Below are positions 32,002 through 41,892 of a stretch of DNA of 64,000 nt, one piece after another. The stretch comes from an uncultured Eubacteriales bacterium (GTDB lineage: Bacteria; Bacillota; Clostridia; Oscillospirales; Acutalibacteraceae): assembly GCA_934695425.1 (NCBI GenBank), contig CAKUVH010000002.1:1-64000 (forward strand). The letters run 5' to 3'. The position numbers and the translations under genes are program-made. The notes under the pieces are model-generated. The model did no database searches. It saw only the letters and a program-made list of their open reading frames with translations, and was not told the DNA's origin. The first letter of the stretch is position 1. Each line of letters begins with the position of its first letter.

Positions 32002-35000
32002 ATGTGTGAATTTATGTTAGATTCTAAACTTATAAAAAAATATTTTAAATCAGGACTATGGAACAAAATCTTGCTGGCAGCATTTTTGGTGTTCATGATA
32101 GTGGGCGCTGTCGTGGGCTACTTTTTGCACAATAACAATATTTACGCACAGGAAACAGCCACAGAAGGGAAATTGAATTTGGAATTCAATGCTGGGAAAT
32201 GGTACGAGTATGGCCAGCTTGTAAGCGATGATTATTACTTAAGTAAAATTAAATCAGTTAATTTAGGCGAAACTGAGCATAAGCTTAGAGGAGATGGCTA
32301 TTACAGTGATAGTATTTACACTAGTACAAATACAAATGAATTAAAAAAACTTAAAATTGTTCCGCAAAATGGTGTTGATATTCTTAGTATTGTGGTAGAA
32401 AATAGTTATGTAGATATTGAAGAAACGACTATCGAGCCTAACAAAGAAGATGATAAGTACACATTTGATGTGTCTGAGTATGTAAATTTAACAAGGTTAA
32501 AGAATAACGAATGGCAAGATCTAAAGATTAAAATTAATATACGTGGACCTGTATCAGGAAAAGTGGATTTTGAATTCTATTCTGGGACGATGAATGGGAA
32601 CCCAAAGAGCAATTTTAAATTAAAAGATAAACTTAAATCATTTAATTTAGGCGGAACTGAGCATACGTTTGATGAAGGGACGAGCCAGTGGTGGGATACG
32701 CTTATTGTATTTCCCAAGGTTGAGACAAATACAGATGACTTAAGAAAATTTAAAATTAATCCGGCAGATAATCTAGATATTGATGTTAATATTGAGGTAA
32801 AAAATAGTTATAATGGAGAATATGTGACTATTGAGCCTAGCGAAGATGATAAGTACACATATGATCTCTCTCAGTTTATAAACTTATATTCTTTTCGGTA
32901 TGGTTCATCATCTGGTAATAGACAAGAGCTATATATTAGAATTAATATAAATGAATACAAAACAGTTACTTTAAATGAAAAGGAAGATTTAGCGGACCGT
33001 GTTAAAAGCATTTCATTTAGGCGATATGATGCATATAATTCTGGCGGTGTAACAGAAACAGTTACAGATGCAAATCAATATGGTTCGTACCGGGTTTTAA
33101 CGGGAACAAAAAAATTATATATAGCATTTGAACTTAAAGATGAATATAAAAATGGCACAGTTACGTGTGTAGTTGATGAAGTTGATGATAAAGGAAAAAA
33201 ACAAAAAAAAGAACAAGCAGAGACGACTGATTCAAATGAAGGAGAAGGAGGGACAAAATATCAGTGCCTCCTAGAAAATATTCAAGATGATAAAACTGTT
33301 GATGTTGACATACAAGTATATCAACAAACTACTGTTAAGTTAGGCAAAATAAATGGTCATAGCGACGGGGAAATAGAAATGGAAAAAGGAGGTTTAAGAG
33401 ATTTTGTTCAAGAAATAGATGTAAACTGCCTTAAATGGATTACTAATAATAATGGTAAAAATTTTATGGCGACACTCTTCAAGAAAGAGACTGAAATAAA
33501 TGTTACGTTAGGTAGAAAAAAAGGTGATGGTGAGGAACAAAGAACAAACAGGTTTAGAATTTACGAGGCTATGTATCCTAAATTTACTGTCTCGAGCTTA
33601 ACTGTTAATTATGGCTATAACGAGAATAATGAAAAAGTGGAGGAAGATATTACACCCACGACTGTTACCACGGAAGATAATAAAGAAAAGACGTACTTCG
33701 ACGTAAAAATTGGAACAAAAGCCCCCTCAGAAATTCGAGTTAATTTAGAGGGCGCTGGATACAGGAAACTCACAGAATTTAATTACGAAAACTCAAACTT
33801 TGATACAAAAGATGAGGATGTTTTTAATAAGGGTACGGATGGATGCAAGGCTTACGAAGGCTACGACGTTATTAAAGTTGATGGCAAATGGAAAGTGGTC
33901 CAGGGCCACGTCGATGTAATACTCAATAAAGATTACACCGTTTTAAGAAACAGCTCCGCGACATATACTGACAAAAAAAATACTTTAACGTCACCGATAT
34001 ATGTGAAGGATAAGGACGATAACTGGTTGTGCTCAACGGGCACCGGTGATATGGGCCAGAGTTTAATGGTGACCTTTGAAACACTGTCTCCCATAGACGA
34101 TGGAAAAATATCGCTGATGGTCGTCGGGAAGGATAGCGTATTTGAAGTTACATTTGGGGCGGATCCAGAAATTACTACCTTCAAAACTGATGCTGCAGTA
34201 GAATCTATTACATTCGACGGGAGGCAAACCGATAAGATAGAAGAAAACGAAAAATCATTCTTTACCACAAACGCCAGCTATATAAAGAATAGCACCACGT
34301 CGAGTAACTATAGCGTAGAGATAAAATTCGTAGACGGATACACTTTGAACCACTACAACAACGAAGGCGAAGACGAAATATCTCAAATTATGTCTTTCAT
34401 AATGAATAAAGAAGGCTACACCGCAAAAGTAAGCGATGTCGAAGAATCCAGGGGTACAGATGGAAAATATGTCTGTAAATTAAATATGTCCATATCCGAT
34501 TCGTTCAGTTCTATCAATAACGACAACAGACTGAGAACAGTCGAAGCGAATTTAAATCTGGTTTTCAGAAATTATACTGTAAAATTCGTTAAAGAGGGCG
34601 CTTCCAAGTACGATGATTCTGTGTTCTGGATTTCAAAATCCACTGAAACTAAAAAAGAAGTTGATGATTCCTACGAAACTAAAAAAGACTATCTCAAATT
34701 TTCTGCCTCAGCAACCTCATTCGATTTTAATCTTACACTCGGTAAGAACTATATAGACTGCATAGATGGTTTGGAGTATGACTGTACGGGCACTGGAGTT
34801 ACAGTTAAACCGGTTGGAGCAACCGACACAGATAAATCTGGAACGCCCGCAACAGTAAATACAGATGGAACTGCAACGAAAAAGCTTACTTTTTCCGGAT
34901 CACTTACGGAAGAAGTTAAACCAATTAATATTACTATAACGATAAAAAACCTAAAGCCTAACACGATATATGTTCCTGTTACAATAGGGAGGGATAGCGT

Positions 35001-38000
35001 CTTAGAAAAATATGGTATAAGCGCGCGAGCATCAGCATCTCAACCAATAGGAAGCCTACATGACAAAAAGACAATACGCGAAAAAGATTATTATCCTCGT
35101 AAAGCTGTAGGCGATAACCTGCAGTACAATTTAACAGGTGACCAAAAGTTTATAGATTGGGTAAAAACCCAGACCTCGGGCGTACTTTTTACGAATGTAT
35201 TCTTTAATGCTTCGCAAGCAACTGTAGATACAACATACGGGGAGCATGTATATATTAAAGATTTGGATACCGATGCAACCGAGTGGGTTACCGTAGGTAC
35301 AGAAAAATTCAGAGTAGTCAAAGAAACTTACCTAAAAGGTCCGGACGAAATTCACCCCAAGGTGAATTTCAAACTGAATTCAAGATACAAAGAATTTTTG
35401 GATATTATTAAAGTAGTAAAAAATGATGATAACAGCTGGGGTAAAGGCGAGCCTTTAGGGTGGCAAGATGACGTAGACGAGATTATAGCAACAGCTACAT
35501 TCGAAACCCATCCTTTTATTGACACAAAGATTGAAAAGTACTTTGCTCTTAAATCTAACACAGATGCCGATTTAAGAGATGTATTAAGCGAAATGATTGT
35601 ACAAAAAGAGGATGGTACAAGCACTGAAGGTTTGACATTAAACTCCAATGTCAGCAGCACAGAAGTAGACGCTTTCCCCGAAGAAAAATATAAAATTTTG
35701 GGAGTAAATTTTAGCGGAACCGACTTATACAAAGCTGGAACCGTCGAAACAAATAGTTATAATTACAATTACAGGCTTTTAAATATTAAATTCCCTCGAT
35801 ATAGTGCCCAAGTTAATATAGCAGGAGAAAACATGGCAACAATGGGCATTACGAGTGGATTCTTGGTAGACAGTTGGAGCACTGTAACCGAAGGAGAAGG
35901 CGAAAACAAGAAGAGCTTTTTAAGCGCGTCCTATAACTACAATTCAACTATCGCATTCACCGTTCAAGCGGGCCCAAATTACACCATTAGTGATATTGAA
36001 AACGAAATAAAAATATTCAATACCGAACAAGAAAACGGAATCGACGGTACAGAGGGTAAAGTTAGTTACACGTACACGGAATATCAAAACGAAAAAAATG
36101 AAACCGTCCTTGAAATCATTGTAAATAACGTAAAGGGCAATTTGTATATTTATGTTGACTTTGGACCCAAGCACAAGACTATAACTCATACCAAAATCGA
36201 AGGTGCAAACTCCTATAGAATTGAAAAAACCGGTGAAAAAGAAGAATATCGGTGTAAAGAAATGATACTCGGGCGTAATACAGTCCCGGATGGCAGCCCG
36301 TATTACTTCATGGTTGAAGCACAAACAGGTTACAATATCGAAAGCCTGAAAATATCAAGTACCGATACCGAAGCAGGATTGGAAGAAATAACCTCTAAGG
36401 CGTCTATTATATATGACAAAGGTAAAGAAAGATCATCGAAAATTAGGGTCTATAAAATAGAATCAGTTAGAAAGAATCAAACAATTTCCGGTACAATCGT
36501 GAAAGACCAATGCTCGGTTACTTTTAATCTTGATAAGAATTACCCCGAGGCTTTGTCATATAAATATGAAGGTCAGGTTCTTAATCAGTCTAAAGGAATA
36601 AATGTAGATTACGGTGAAAATATAGAATTCTCTACACAAATAGGCGAAAAATACAATAGATCAAATTACAAAATAATGCTCTACGAAAAAGGTAGCGAAG
36701 AAAACGGCAGAGAGTTAAATCTTGTAAATGGCGTCTATAATATTTCTAATATCGTCAGCGACAAAGATGTACGAGTCGAGGGCATAGAAATTAACAAATA
36801 TAGTATAAACCTTGTAAAAAATGATGCGGCTGAATATTTGAACAGCAATCAAGATGAAATTTATGGTGTTCAAACAGTTGAATATGATGGCAGTTATGAA
36901 TTTACCCTGAAAGCAAATACAGGATATTCAATAGGCGAATCCACCCAAGTTATTTGCACATCCGAAGACGGCACCAAAAAGACTCTTAACCCTGACAAAT
37001 CGGGTAAATACAAGCTTTCAAATGTTAAAGGAGATTTCACAATCAATATTATGAATGTCGATGACATTTACTACACGGTAACTTTCATCCCGGTGGAAGG
37101 CGTAACATATGTAAACGATAAAGACGCTGTCGTAACCGGTTCTTTCCAAATAAAGCATGGAAGTAATTTTGAATTCGGTGTAAATGTTGACGATGCGTAT
37201 GACGATTCTAAAGCCGGAATGTATATAGTTATAAATGATGGAAAAAGTCAGAATTTACGTTCCCAGATTTTGTATTCCGGACGATACACTATAAACAACA
37301 TCACAGAAGATGCCGAAATAAAAGTAGGCAACATCAGAAAAAATACCTATACTGTAACTTTGAATAAAGTTGAAGGAATGGATTTCTATAATGACTCGAA
37401 TAAAATTATCAGCGGCGATAATACAGTTTCGCATGGCGATTCATTATCATTTAAAGTTAATTTGTATCCGGCTTATGCCGACTCAAAGGTGAAAATCATG
37501 TTGGGTACACAAGAATTATCCGCTGATGAATCCGGATTTTACACTGTGAAAAATGTAATCGAAAACAAAATTGTTACTGTAAACGGAGTAGAAGAAACTG
37601 TAGAATCTAAGTTTACAAATACAATAAATAATTTGCCGGATAATGTAAATTCTCTTTCGGATGTCGATGATGTAATAAGTGCATCTCGAGTTTACGAAAG
37701 TTTGACCGATGAACAAAAAGCAAGAGTCGGGAACATCGACAAATTAAAAAGATTACAAGAGCAAGTAAAAAAATATCATCATGTAAGTAACGGCATTACA
37801 ATTGAAGGCGTAGATTGGAACATCAAATTATTTGCTATCCCGATTGATAATAGCATGGAGGTATATACAAGACTTTACAAAAAGCTAAATTCAGAATATA
37901 TCCTGTCTTTGTACAACGTCTATCTCTGGGATACGATACAAGATGTAAAATATACCCTTCCTGAAGGTCAATCAGCTGTCATAAGTTTACCAACCCCCGA

Positions 38001-38481
38001 AATGACATACTTCGAAAGACCAACCGGTATTCATGAAAAAGATAATGGAAAATTGGATTATCTCTCATTGATTTTAGGAAATGACCAAGTAACCTTTACA
38101 ACAGATTCATTCAGCCCCATGGGAGTTGTTGCTAATAGAACATCCACTCCGGGCAGGTCTTCGCTTTTGGATACTTGGGACGCAAATGTTCAAGCAATAA
38201 AAGATTATGCTCTTTCAAATGCAAATAGCGGTAACTCTAAAAATGAAAACTCCGCTTCATCCTCTGAATATGTTTCTGACAATGATTCTTCAGAAGACAA
38301 CGACGGTAACACAGGAAACATAAATGATAAATTTAAGAGCAGAAATAATCCCGTTACCCCTCGCGGAAGCGCTATAAGATTATTACTTGTACTTCTGATA
38401 TTGATTTTGTTATCAATAATAATTATAATAATTATAGAGAACATGAAAAAAATTAAAGAAGATAAAGATGGCAAGAAATAG
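32002..38481 (+). CDS. Giant surface-anchored repeat protein (2159 aa)
   Basis: An N-terminal signal anchor spans about residues 22-43. A C-terminal membrane helix rich in Ile/Leu lies at about 2124-2147, followed by a basic tail. There is no LPXTG, so it is anchored in the membrane. Residues about 56-181 and 187-317 are two tandem copies of one module (KSVNLGETEH versus KSFNLGGTEH). About 1503-1597, 1598-1689, 1690-1780 and 1781-1870 are four ~92-residue repeats, each with VTF..VEG, a HGD/YG motif and SGxYT..N. A less clear fifth copy precedes them at about 1390-1502. A Ser/Asn/Asp linker precedes the anchor. Neither ATG 32002 nor 32014 has a good ribosome-binding site. Probably an adhesin or stalk; no enzymatic domain seen. 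Confidence 0.82.
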   Translation: MCEFMLDSKLIKKYFKSGLWNKILLAAFLVFMIVGAVVGYFLHNNNIYAQETATEGKLNLEFNAGKWYEYGQLVSDDYYLSKIKSVNLGETEHKLRGDGYYSDSIYTSTNTNELKKLKIVPQNGVDILSIVVENSYVDIEETTIEPNKEDDKYTFDVSEYVNLTRLKNNEWQDLKIKINIRGPVSGKVDFEFYSGTMNGNPKSNFKLKDKLKSFNLGGTEHTFDEGTSQWWDTLIVFPKVETNTDDLRKFKINPADNLDIDVNIEVKNSYNGEYVTIEPSEDDKYTYDLSQFINLYSFRYGSSSGNRQELYIRININEYKTVTLNEKEDLADRVKSISFRRYDAYNSGGVTETVTDANQYGSYRVLTGTKKLYIAFELKDEYKNGTVTCVVDEVDDKGKKQKKEQAETTDSNEGEGGTKYQCLLENIQDDKTVDVDIQVYQQTTVKLGKINGHSDGEIEMEKGGLRDFVQEIDVNCLKWITNNNGKNFMATLFKKETEINVTLGRKKGDGEEQRTNRFRIYEAMYPKFTVSSLTVNYGYNENNEKVEEDITPTTVTTEDNKEKTYFDVKIGTKAPSEIRVNLEGAGYRKLTEFNYENSNFDTKDEDVFNKGTDGCKAYEGYDVIKVDGKWKVVQGHVDVILNKDYTVLRNSSATYTDKKNTLTSPIYVKDKDDNWLCSTGTGDMGQSLMVTFETLSPIDDGKISLMVVGKDSVFEVTFGADPEITTFKTDAAVESITFDGRQTDKIEENEKSFFTTNASYIKNSTTSSNYSVEIKFVDGYTLNHYNNEGEDEISQIMSFIMNKEGYTAKVSDVEESRGTDGKYVCKLNMSISDSFSSINNDNRLRTVEANLNLVFRNYTVKFVKEGASKYDDSVFWISKSTETKKEVDDSYETKKDYLKFSASATSFDFNLTLGKNYIDCIDGLEYDCTGTGVTVKPVGATDTDKSGTPATVNTDGTATKKLTFSGSLTEEVKPINITITIKNLKPNTIYVPVTIGRDSVLEKYGISARASASQPIGSLHDKKTIREKDYYPRKAVGDNLQYNLTGDQKFIDWVKTQTSGVLFTNVFFNASQATVDTTYGEHVYIKDLDTDATEWVTVGTEKFRVVKETYLKGPDEIHPKVNFKLNSRYKEFLDIIKVVKNDDNSWGKGEPLGWQDDVDEIIATATFETHPFIDTKIEKYFALKSNTDADLRDVLSEMIVQKEDGTSTEGLTLNSNVSSTEVDAFPEEKYKILGVNFSGTDLYKAGTVETNSYNYNYRLLNIKFPRYSAQVNIAGENMATMGITSGFLVDSWSTVTEGEGENKKSFLSASYNYNSTIAFTVQAGPNYTISDIENEIKIFNTEQENGIDGTEGKVSYTYTEYQNEKNETVLEIIVNNVKGNLYIYVDFGPKHKTITHTKIEGANSYRIEKTGEKEEYRCKEMILGRNTVPDGSPYYFMVEAQTGYNIESLKISSTDTEAGLEEITSKASIIYDKGKERSSKIRVYKIESVRKNQTISGTIVKDQCSVTFNLDKNYPEALSYKYEGQVLNQSKGINVDYGENIEFSTQIGEKYNRSNYKIMLYEKGSEENGRELNLVNGVYNISNIVSDKDVRVEGIEINKYSINLVKNDAAEYLNSNQDEIYGVQTVEYDGSYEFTLKANTGYSIGESTQVICTSEDGTKKTLNPDKSGKYKLSNVKGDFTINIMNVDDIYYTVTFIPVEGVTYVNDKDAVVTGSFQIKHGSNFEFGVNVDDAYDDSKAGMYIVINDGKSQNLRSQILYSGRYTINNITEDAEIKVGNIRKNTYTVTLNKVEGMDFYNDSNKIISGDNTVSHGDSLSFKVNLYPAYADSKVKIMLGTQELSADESGFYTVKNVIENKIVTVNGVEETVESKFTNTINNLPDNVNSLSDVDDVISASRVYESLTDEQKARVGNIDKLKRLQEQVKKYHHVSNGITIEGVDWNIKLFAIPIDNSMEVYTRLYKKLNSEYILSLYNVYLWDTIQDVKYTLPEGQSAVISLPTPEMTYFERPTGIHEKDNGKLDYLSLILGNDQVTFTTDSFSPMGVVANRTSTPGRSSLLDTWDANVQAIKDYALSNANSGNSKNENSASSSEYVSDNDSSEDNDGNTGNINDKFKSRNNPVTPRGSAIRLLLVLLILILLSIIIIIIIENMKKIKEDKDGKK

Positions 38482-38483
38482 TC

Positions 38484-38894
38484 GTGTTTATACCAGAGGA
38501 GGGAAAGGCAATATTTTTTGAAAATATTAAAAGGTTAAGAAAAGAATCAGGTTACACACAGCAAGAAGTTGCCGACCTCCTCAACATAGACCGTTCCACG
38601 TATTCGTGTTATGAGATAGGAAAAATCAAACCTGATGTTGATACGATGATTTGTCTTTCTCAGATTTTTGCAGTTCACTACAGCCAAATTTTAGAATGTA
38701 GTCATTTTAAACGATTTGAAGATAGAGAAAATTCTCGAGAACATTTATCCTTCAAGAAAAAACGTGGCATGGTGTGTGAGAATGCACAAGAAGAGGAACT
38801 GTTGACTTCTTTCAGATCCCTTCCGGATGACATGAAAGAGAAAATTCTAAGAATTTCTTCGTTAAAAACAAAAAAGCATACTATGAAAATATAA
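38484..38894 (+). CDS. XRE-family transcriptional regulator behind the giant surface protein
   Basis: About 136 residues from GTG 38484, only 2 bp after the stop of the giant protein, so it is probably translationally coupled. An HTH lies at about residues 13-70 (RLRKESGYTQQEVADLLNID). The tail is charged. The start is uncertain. GAGGAGG at 38496-38502 lies inside the reading frame, 8 nt before ATA 38511, which hints at a rare start codon just before the HTH. A strong terminator follows. Confidence 0.83.
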   Translation: MFIPEEGKAIFFENIKRLRKESGYTQQEVADLLNIDRSTYSCYEIGKIKPDVDTMICLSQIFAVHYSQILECSHFKRFEDRENSREHLSFKKKRGMVCENAQEEELLTSFRSLPDDMKEKILRISSLKTKKHTMKI

Positions 38895-38900
38895 AAAGAT

Positions 38901-38932
38901 CTCCTCCCGTTATTTGTACGGGAGGAGTTTTT
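38901..38932 (+). terminator. Terminator after the surface protein/regulator pair
   Basis: Perfect 10-bp G+C-rich stem CTCCTCCCGT / ACGGGAGGAG with T5. Confidence 0.93.
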
Positions 38933-39028
38933 TGGTTATGTGATATTTGTACAAAAAATACTTGACATTATATATATATATAATGTTACTGAGCTTCTAA
39001 AATAAACATAAAAGAAAGGGTGGTAAAA

Positions 39029-39532
39029 ATGACAACAAAAGATTGCAAGACTATAGTAGGATACATTGCTTTTTATAGTAAAACACTTGAAAGTTTTTTT
39101 AAATTTTGTAGGGAATCTAAAGAAAAAGACGATTGCAGAAAATGTAAGGATAGCGCAAAAAAATTGGACAAAGCCCTTTATAAATTGATGGGTAATGTTA
39201 AAAAAAGGCGTAAAGGAATAAAATGGTCGAAAGATGACTATAAAGATATCGATAAAATAAGAGGTGCGTGTGTAAATTTCGAAGAAAGCGAAAAAACAGA
39301 ATATATTAATAATTATAAAGATATGCGTTCATGCTATTATGGTATGGAGGAATCGATAGAGAAATTTAAGGGAAAATTTGGTAACGGGAGGACATTTGAT
39401 AAGTATATGGATGTCATAAAAAAGAAATCACAAAAAGTAATCTCTATTAAAACTGAAAAACTCCCGTTATTTGAAAAAGGTAGTGTAGAAAAACTGGTAG
39501 AAGCACTAGATCCGAAAGTTTTAATTTCTTAG
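39029..39532 (+). CDS. Helical charged protein, function unknown
   Basis: 167 residues from ATG 39029 (AAAGGG about 8 nt upstream; a GTG nine bases earlier is less likely). Very Lys-rich and predicted all-helical, with several cysteines in the first third (CRESKEKDDCRKC). No signal peptide or membrane segment. No family recognised. It stands alone, with TTGACA and TATAAT-like elements upstream at an unclear spacing and a terminator at 39569. Confidence 0.65.
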   Translation: MTTKDCKTIVGYIAFYSKTLESFFKFCRESKEKDDCRKCKDSAKKLDKALYKLMGNVKKRRKGIKWSKDDYKDIDKIRGACVNFEESEKTEYINNYKDMRSCYYGMEESIEKFKGKFGNGRTFDKYMDVIKKKSQKVISIKTEKLPLFEKGSVEKLVEALDPKVLIS

Positions 39533-39568
39533 GAATAATTAGAACTGTGAGAATATTTTACAACAACA

Positions 39569-39595
39569 GGAACCACACTTGAGTGTGGTTCTTAA
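39569..39595 (+). terminator. Terminator of the gene at 39029
   Basis: Stem GAACCACACT / AGTGTGGTTC with a 2-nt loop, then TTAATTATT. Confidence 0.78.
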
Positions 39596-39774
39596 TTATT
39601 GTTTCGGCTATTAAATCATGAATAATTCTAAATCTGACAAAAATTTAGGTGATAATTTGTTTGACATTTTAAACAACTCCTTTATAAACAATATTTTTTA
39701 GAGGCCACGCTGTTCTCCGTACACATTGTACAGGCTTTTATGAAAAAATGTCAACACTTTGCACAAGAAGCAAA

Positions 39775-40542
39775 TCACCCCTTGATTTTTTTAAGTGCGT
39801 TTTTTTCCAGTCTTGAAACTTGAGCCTGACTGATTCCGATTTGATTCGCTACTTCTGTTTGTGTTTTTCCTTGCAAGAATCTTAAAAATAGTATGCTTTT
39901 TTCGCGACCATTTAAATTTTTTATAGCTTGTTTTATACATAATTCATCTACCCAATCCGAATCATCAACATTATCTCCGATTTGGTCTATCATGTACACT
40001 GCATCGCCGTTGTTGTCGGCGTATACAGGCTCGCTGAGCGATAAAGGTTCCACGATGGATTCTAGCGAAAGTACAACTGTTTCCGCAGGAACACCGAGCT
40101 CTTCTGCTATTTCTTCTATGGTCGGTTCTTTGTTTTTGCTGTTTATTATTTGTTCTTTTATTTGCATGGCTTTGTAGGCCGTATCTCTTAGCGATCTGCT
40201 TACACGTATTGAATTATTATCTCTTAAATGCCTTCTGATTTCTCCGATAATCATCGGTACTGCATAGGTCGAAAATTTAACGCTTTGATTTATATCAAAG
40301 TTATCAATCGATTTCATAAGTCCTATGCATCCGACTTGAAAAAGATCGTCCGCATGCTCTCCTCTGCCGTTGAATCTCTGAATAATACTAAGTACAAGCC
40401 GTAAATTTCCATTTATGAGTTTATTTCTTGCTTCTTTATTTCCATTTTTTACTTCTTTTAATAGCGATATTTTTTCTTTTTCGGTTAGAGTTTTTAATTC
40501 CGAAGTATTTATTCCGCAAATTTGGACTTTACTGAACTGCAT
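39775..40542 (-). CDS. sigG: RNA polymerase sporulation sigma factor SigG
   Basis: 255 residues. It directs forespore transcription after engulfment. The N-terminus KVQICGINTSELKTLTEKEK is the SigG-specific start. Region 2 is ADDLFQVGCIGLMKSIDNFD and region 2.4 FSTYAVPMIIGEIRRHLRDN; region 4 is the HTH TQTEVANQIGISQAQVSRLE. It lies divergent from dacF, a forespore D-Ala-D-Ala carboxypeptidase gene, and the 186-bp gap between them could hold promoters for both. No spoIIGA/sigE neighbour is visible, unlike in Bacillus. Confidence 0.95.
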   Translation of the reverse strand: MQFSKVQICGINTSELKTLTEKEKISLLKEVKNGNKEARNKLINGNLRLVLSIIQRFNGRGEHADDLFQVGCIGLMKSIDNFDINQSVKFSTYAVPMIIGEIRRHLRDNNSIRVSRSLRDTAYKAMQIKEQIINSKNKEPTIEEIAEELGVPAETVVLSLESIVEPLSLSEPVYADNNGDAVYMIDQIGDNVDDSDWVDELCIKQAIKNLNGREKSILFLRFLQGKTQTEVANQIGISQAQVSRLEKNALKKIKG

Positions 40543-40728
40543 AAACGGGTTGTCACCTCATTTCGTTATAGATGAATTTTTGTATGCAATCTAATTATGG
40601 GCAAAAAAAATAATTTAATTCACCATTAATAAGTAAAATTATTTTATTTTCAGCATATCTTTTAAAGAAGCTATATAACGATAAGTGAGGTGAAAAAAGG
40701 TAAAGATTAAAATATTTTTACCTTTGTA

Positions 40729-41874
40729 ATGAAAATTTTTAAACGATTAAGTGTAGTTATGACGTTTTTGCTTATTATACCTTTGCAAATTTTTGCAGAA
40801 GAAATGGGGATTTCAGCAAAATCTGCAATACTTATCTGTGCCGATTCCGGAAGCGTTCTTTGGGCCAAAAATGAATTCGAACCACTTCCGATGGCCAGCA
40901 CAACCAAAATAATGACTTCTCTTTTAGCTCTTGAAAACATGGAAGCATGCGGAAACAAAGAAGTGGAAATAACTGACGAAATGGTGAGAGTAGAAGGAAC
41001 TTCAATGGGGCTTATGCCCGGCGATATCGTAAATTTGCAATCTCTTGCACAAGGAATGCTATTGTGCTCGGGAAATGATGCCGCAAACGCAGCTGCGATT
41101 TCTGTCGGAGGAACTACCGAAAAATTCATCTCAATTATGAACGAAAAAGCCAAGCAAATAGGTATGCAGGATACCAAATTTTCAACCCCATCCGGATTGG
41201 ATAAAGACAACCACCACTCCACGGCTAAAGATATGGCGGTTTTGGGAGCGTACGCAATGGAAAATGAAAATTTTGCAAGTATAGTTTCTAAAAAAAGTAT
41301 GCCCGTAAAATTTATCAACCCCAGCAAAACCGTTAATTACAGGAATCATAATAAACTACTTAGATTGTATAGCGATTGTATAGGTATAAAAACAGGCTTT
41401 ACAAAAGCCGCCGGAAGGTGCTTGGTTTCATGTGCCGAAAAAAACGGCTTGCGTTTAGTTTGCGTTACTTTGAATGCGCCCAGCGATTGGGATGACCATA
41501 TTAAATTATATAATTTTGGATTTGAAAATACCGTTTCCAAATGTTTTTCGGATAAGAATTTGAATTTTACCATTCCCTCAAAAATTTTAGAACAAGACGG
41601 TAATGTTGAAGCATATTGCGATTCCGAATTTTCTTGCAGTTTTAAAAAAGGAGATGAAAACAAAGTTGAAAGAAAACTGGAACTGCCCGAAAAAATATTA
41701 TCTCCCGTAGAAAAAGGACAAATAATCGGAAATGTGGTATACTATTTAGATGGTAAAGAAATTGGAAAAAATGAAATAATCTCAAAAACAGAAGTAAAAA
41801 AAGTTGTTAAGCAAAAGAAAGGATTTTTTCACGCATTAACAAATTTTTTCAGAAAATGTTTAGGTGGAAATTAA
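40729..41874 (+). CDS. dacF: D-alanyl-D-alanine carboxypeptidase (DacF-type penicillin-binding protein 5 family)
   Basis: 381 residues. A signal peptide (about 1-23) leads to the peptidase S11 domain with the three active-site motifs: STTK (Ser nucleophile), SGN and KTGF. A C-terminal PBP5 beta domain and a basic amphipathic tail that would bind the membrane complete it. It trims the peptide stem of peptidoglycan. The sigG neighbour fits DacF. The leader directly before ATG 40729 is a hairpin (AAAGGTAAA / TTTACCTTT) and no close Shine-Dalgarno is seen. rluB is 18 bp downstream. Confidence 0.9.
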   Translation: MKIFKRLSVVMTFLLIIPLQIFAEEMGISAKSAILICADSGSVLWAKNEFEPLPMASTTKIMTSLLALENMEACGNKEVEITDEMVRVEGTSMGLMPGDIVNLQSLAQGMLLCSGNDAANAAAISVGGTTEKFISIMNEKAKQIGMQDTKFSTPSGLDKDNHHSTAKDMAVLGAYAMENENFASIVSKKSMPVKFINPSKTVNYRNHNKLLRLYSDCIGIKTGFTKAAGRCLVSCAEKNGLRLVCVTLNAPSDWDDHIKLYNFGFENTVSKCFSDKNLNFTIPSKILEQDGNVEAYCDSEFSCSFKKGDENKVERKLELPEKILSPVEKGQIIGNVVYYLDGKEIGKNEIISKTEVKKVVKQKKGFFHALTNFFRKCLGGN

Positions 41875-41892
41875 AAAAATAAGGGGAAAATA

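Noticed and set aside
39618..39701. 27-codon ORF after the terminator at 39569
   Set aside because: No ribosome-binding site or promoter is visible and the composition is ordinary intergenic A/T.
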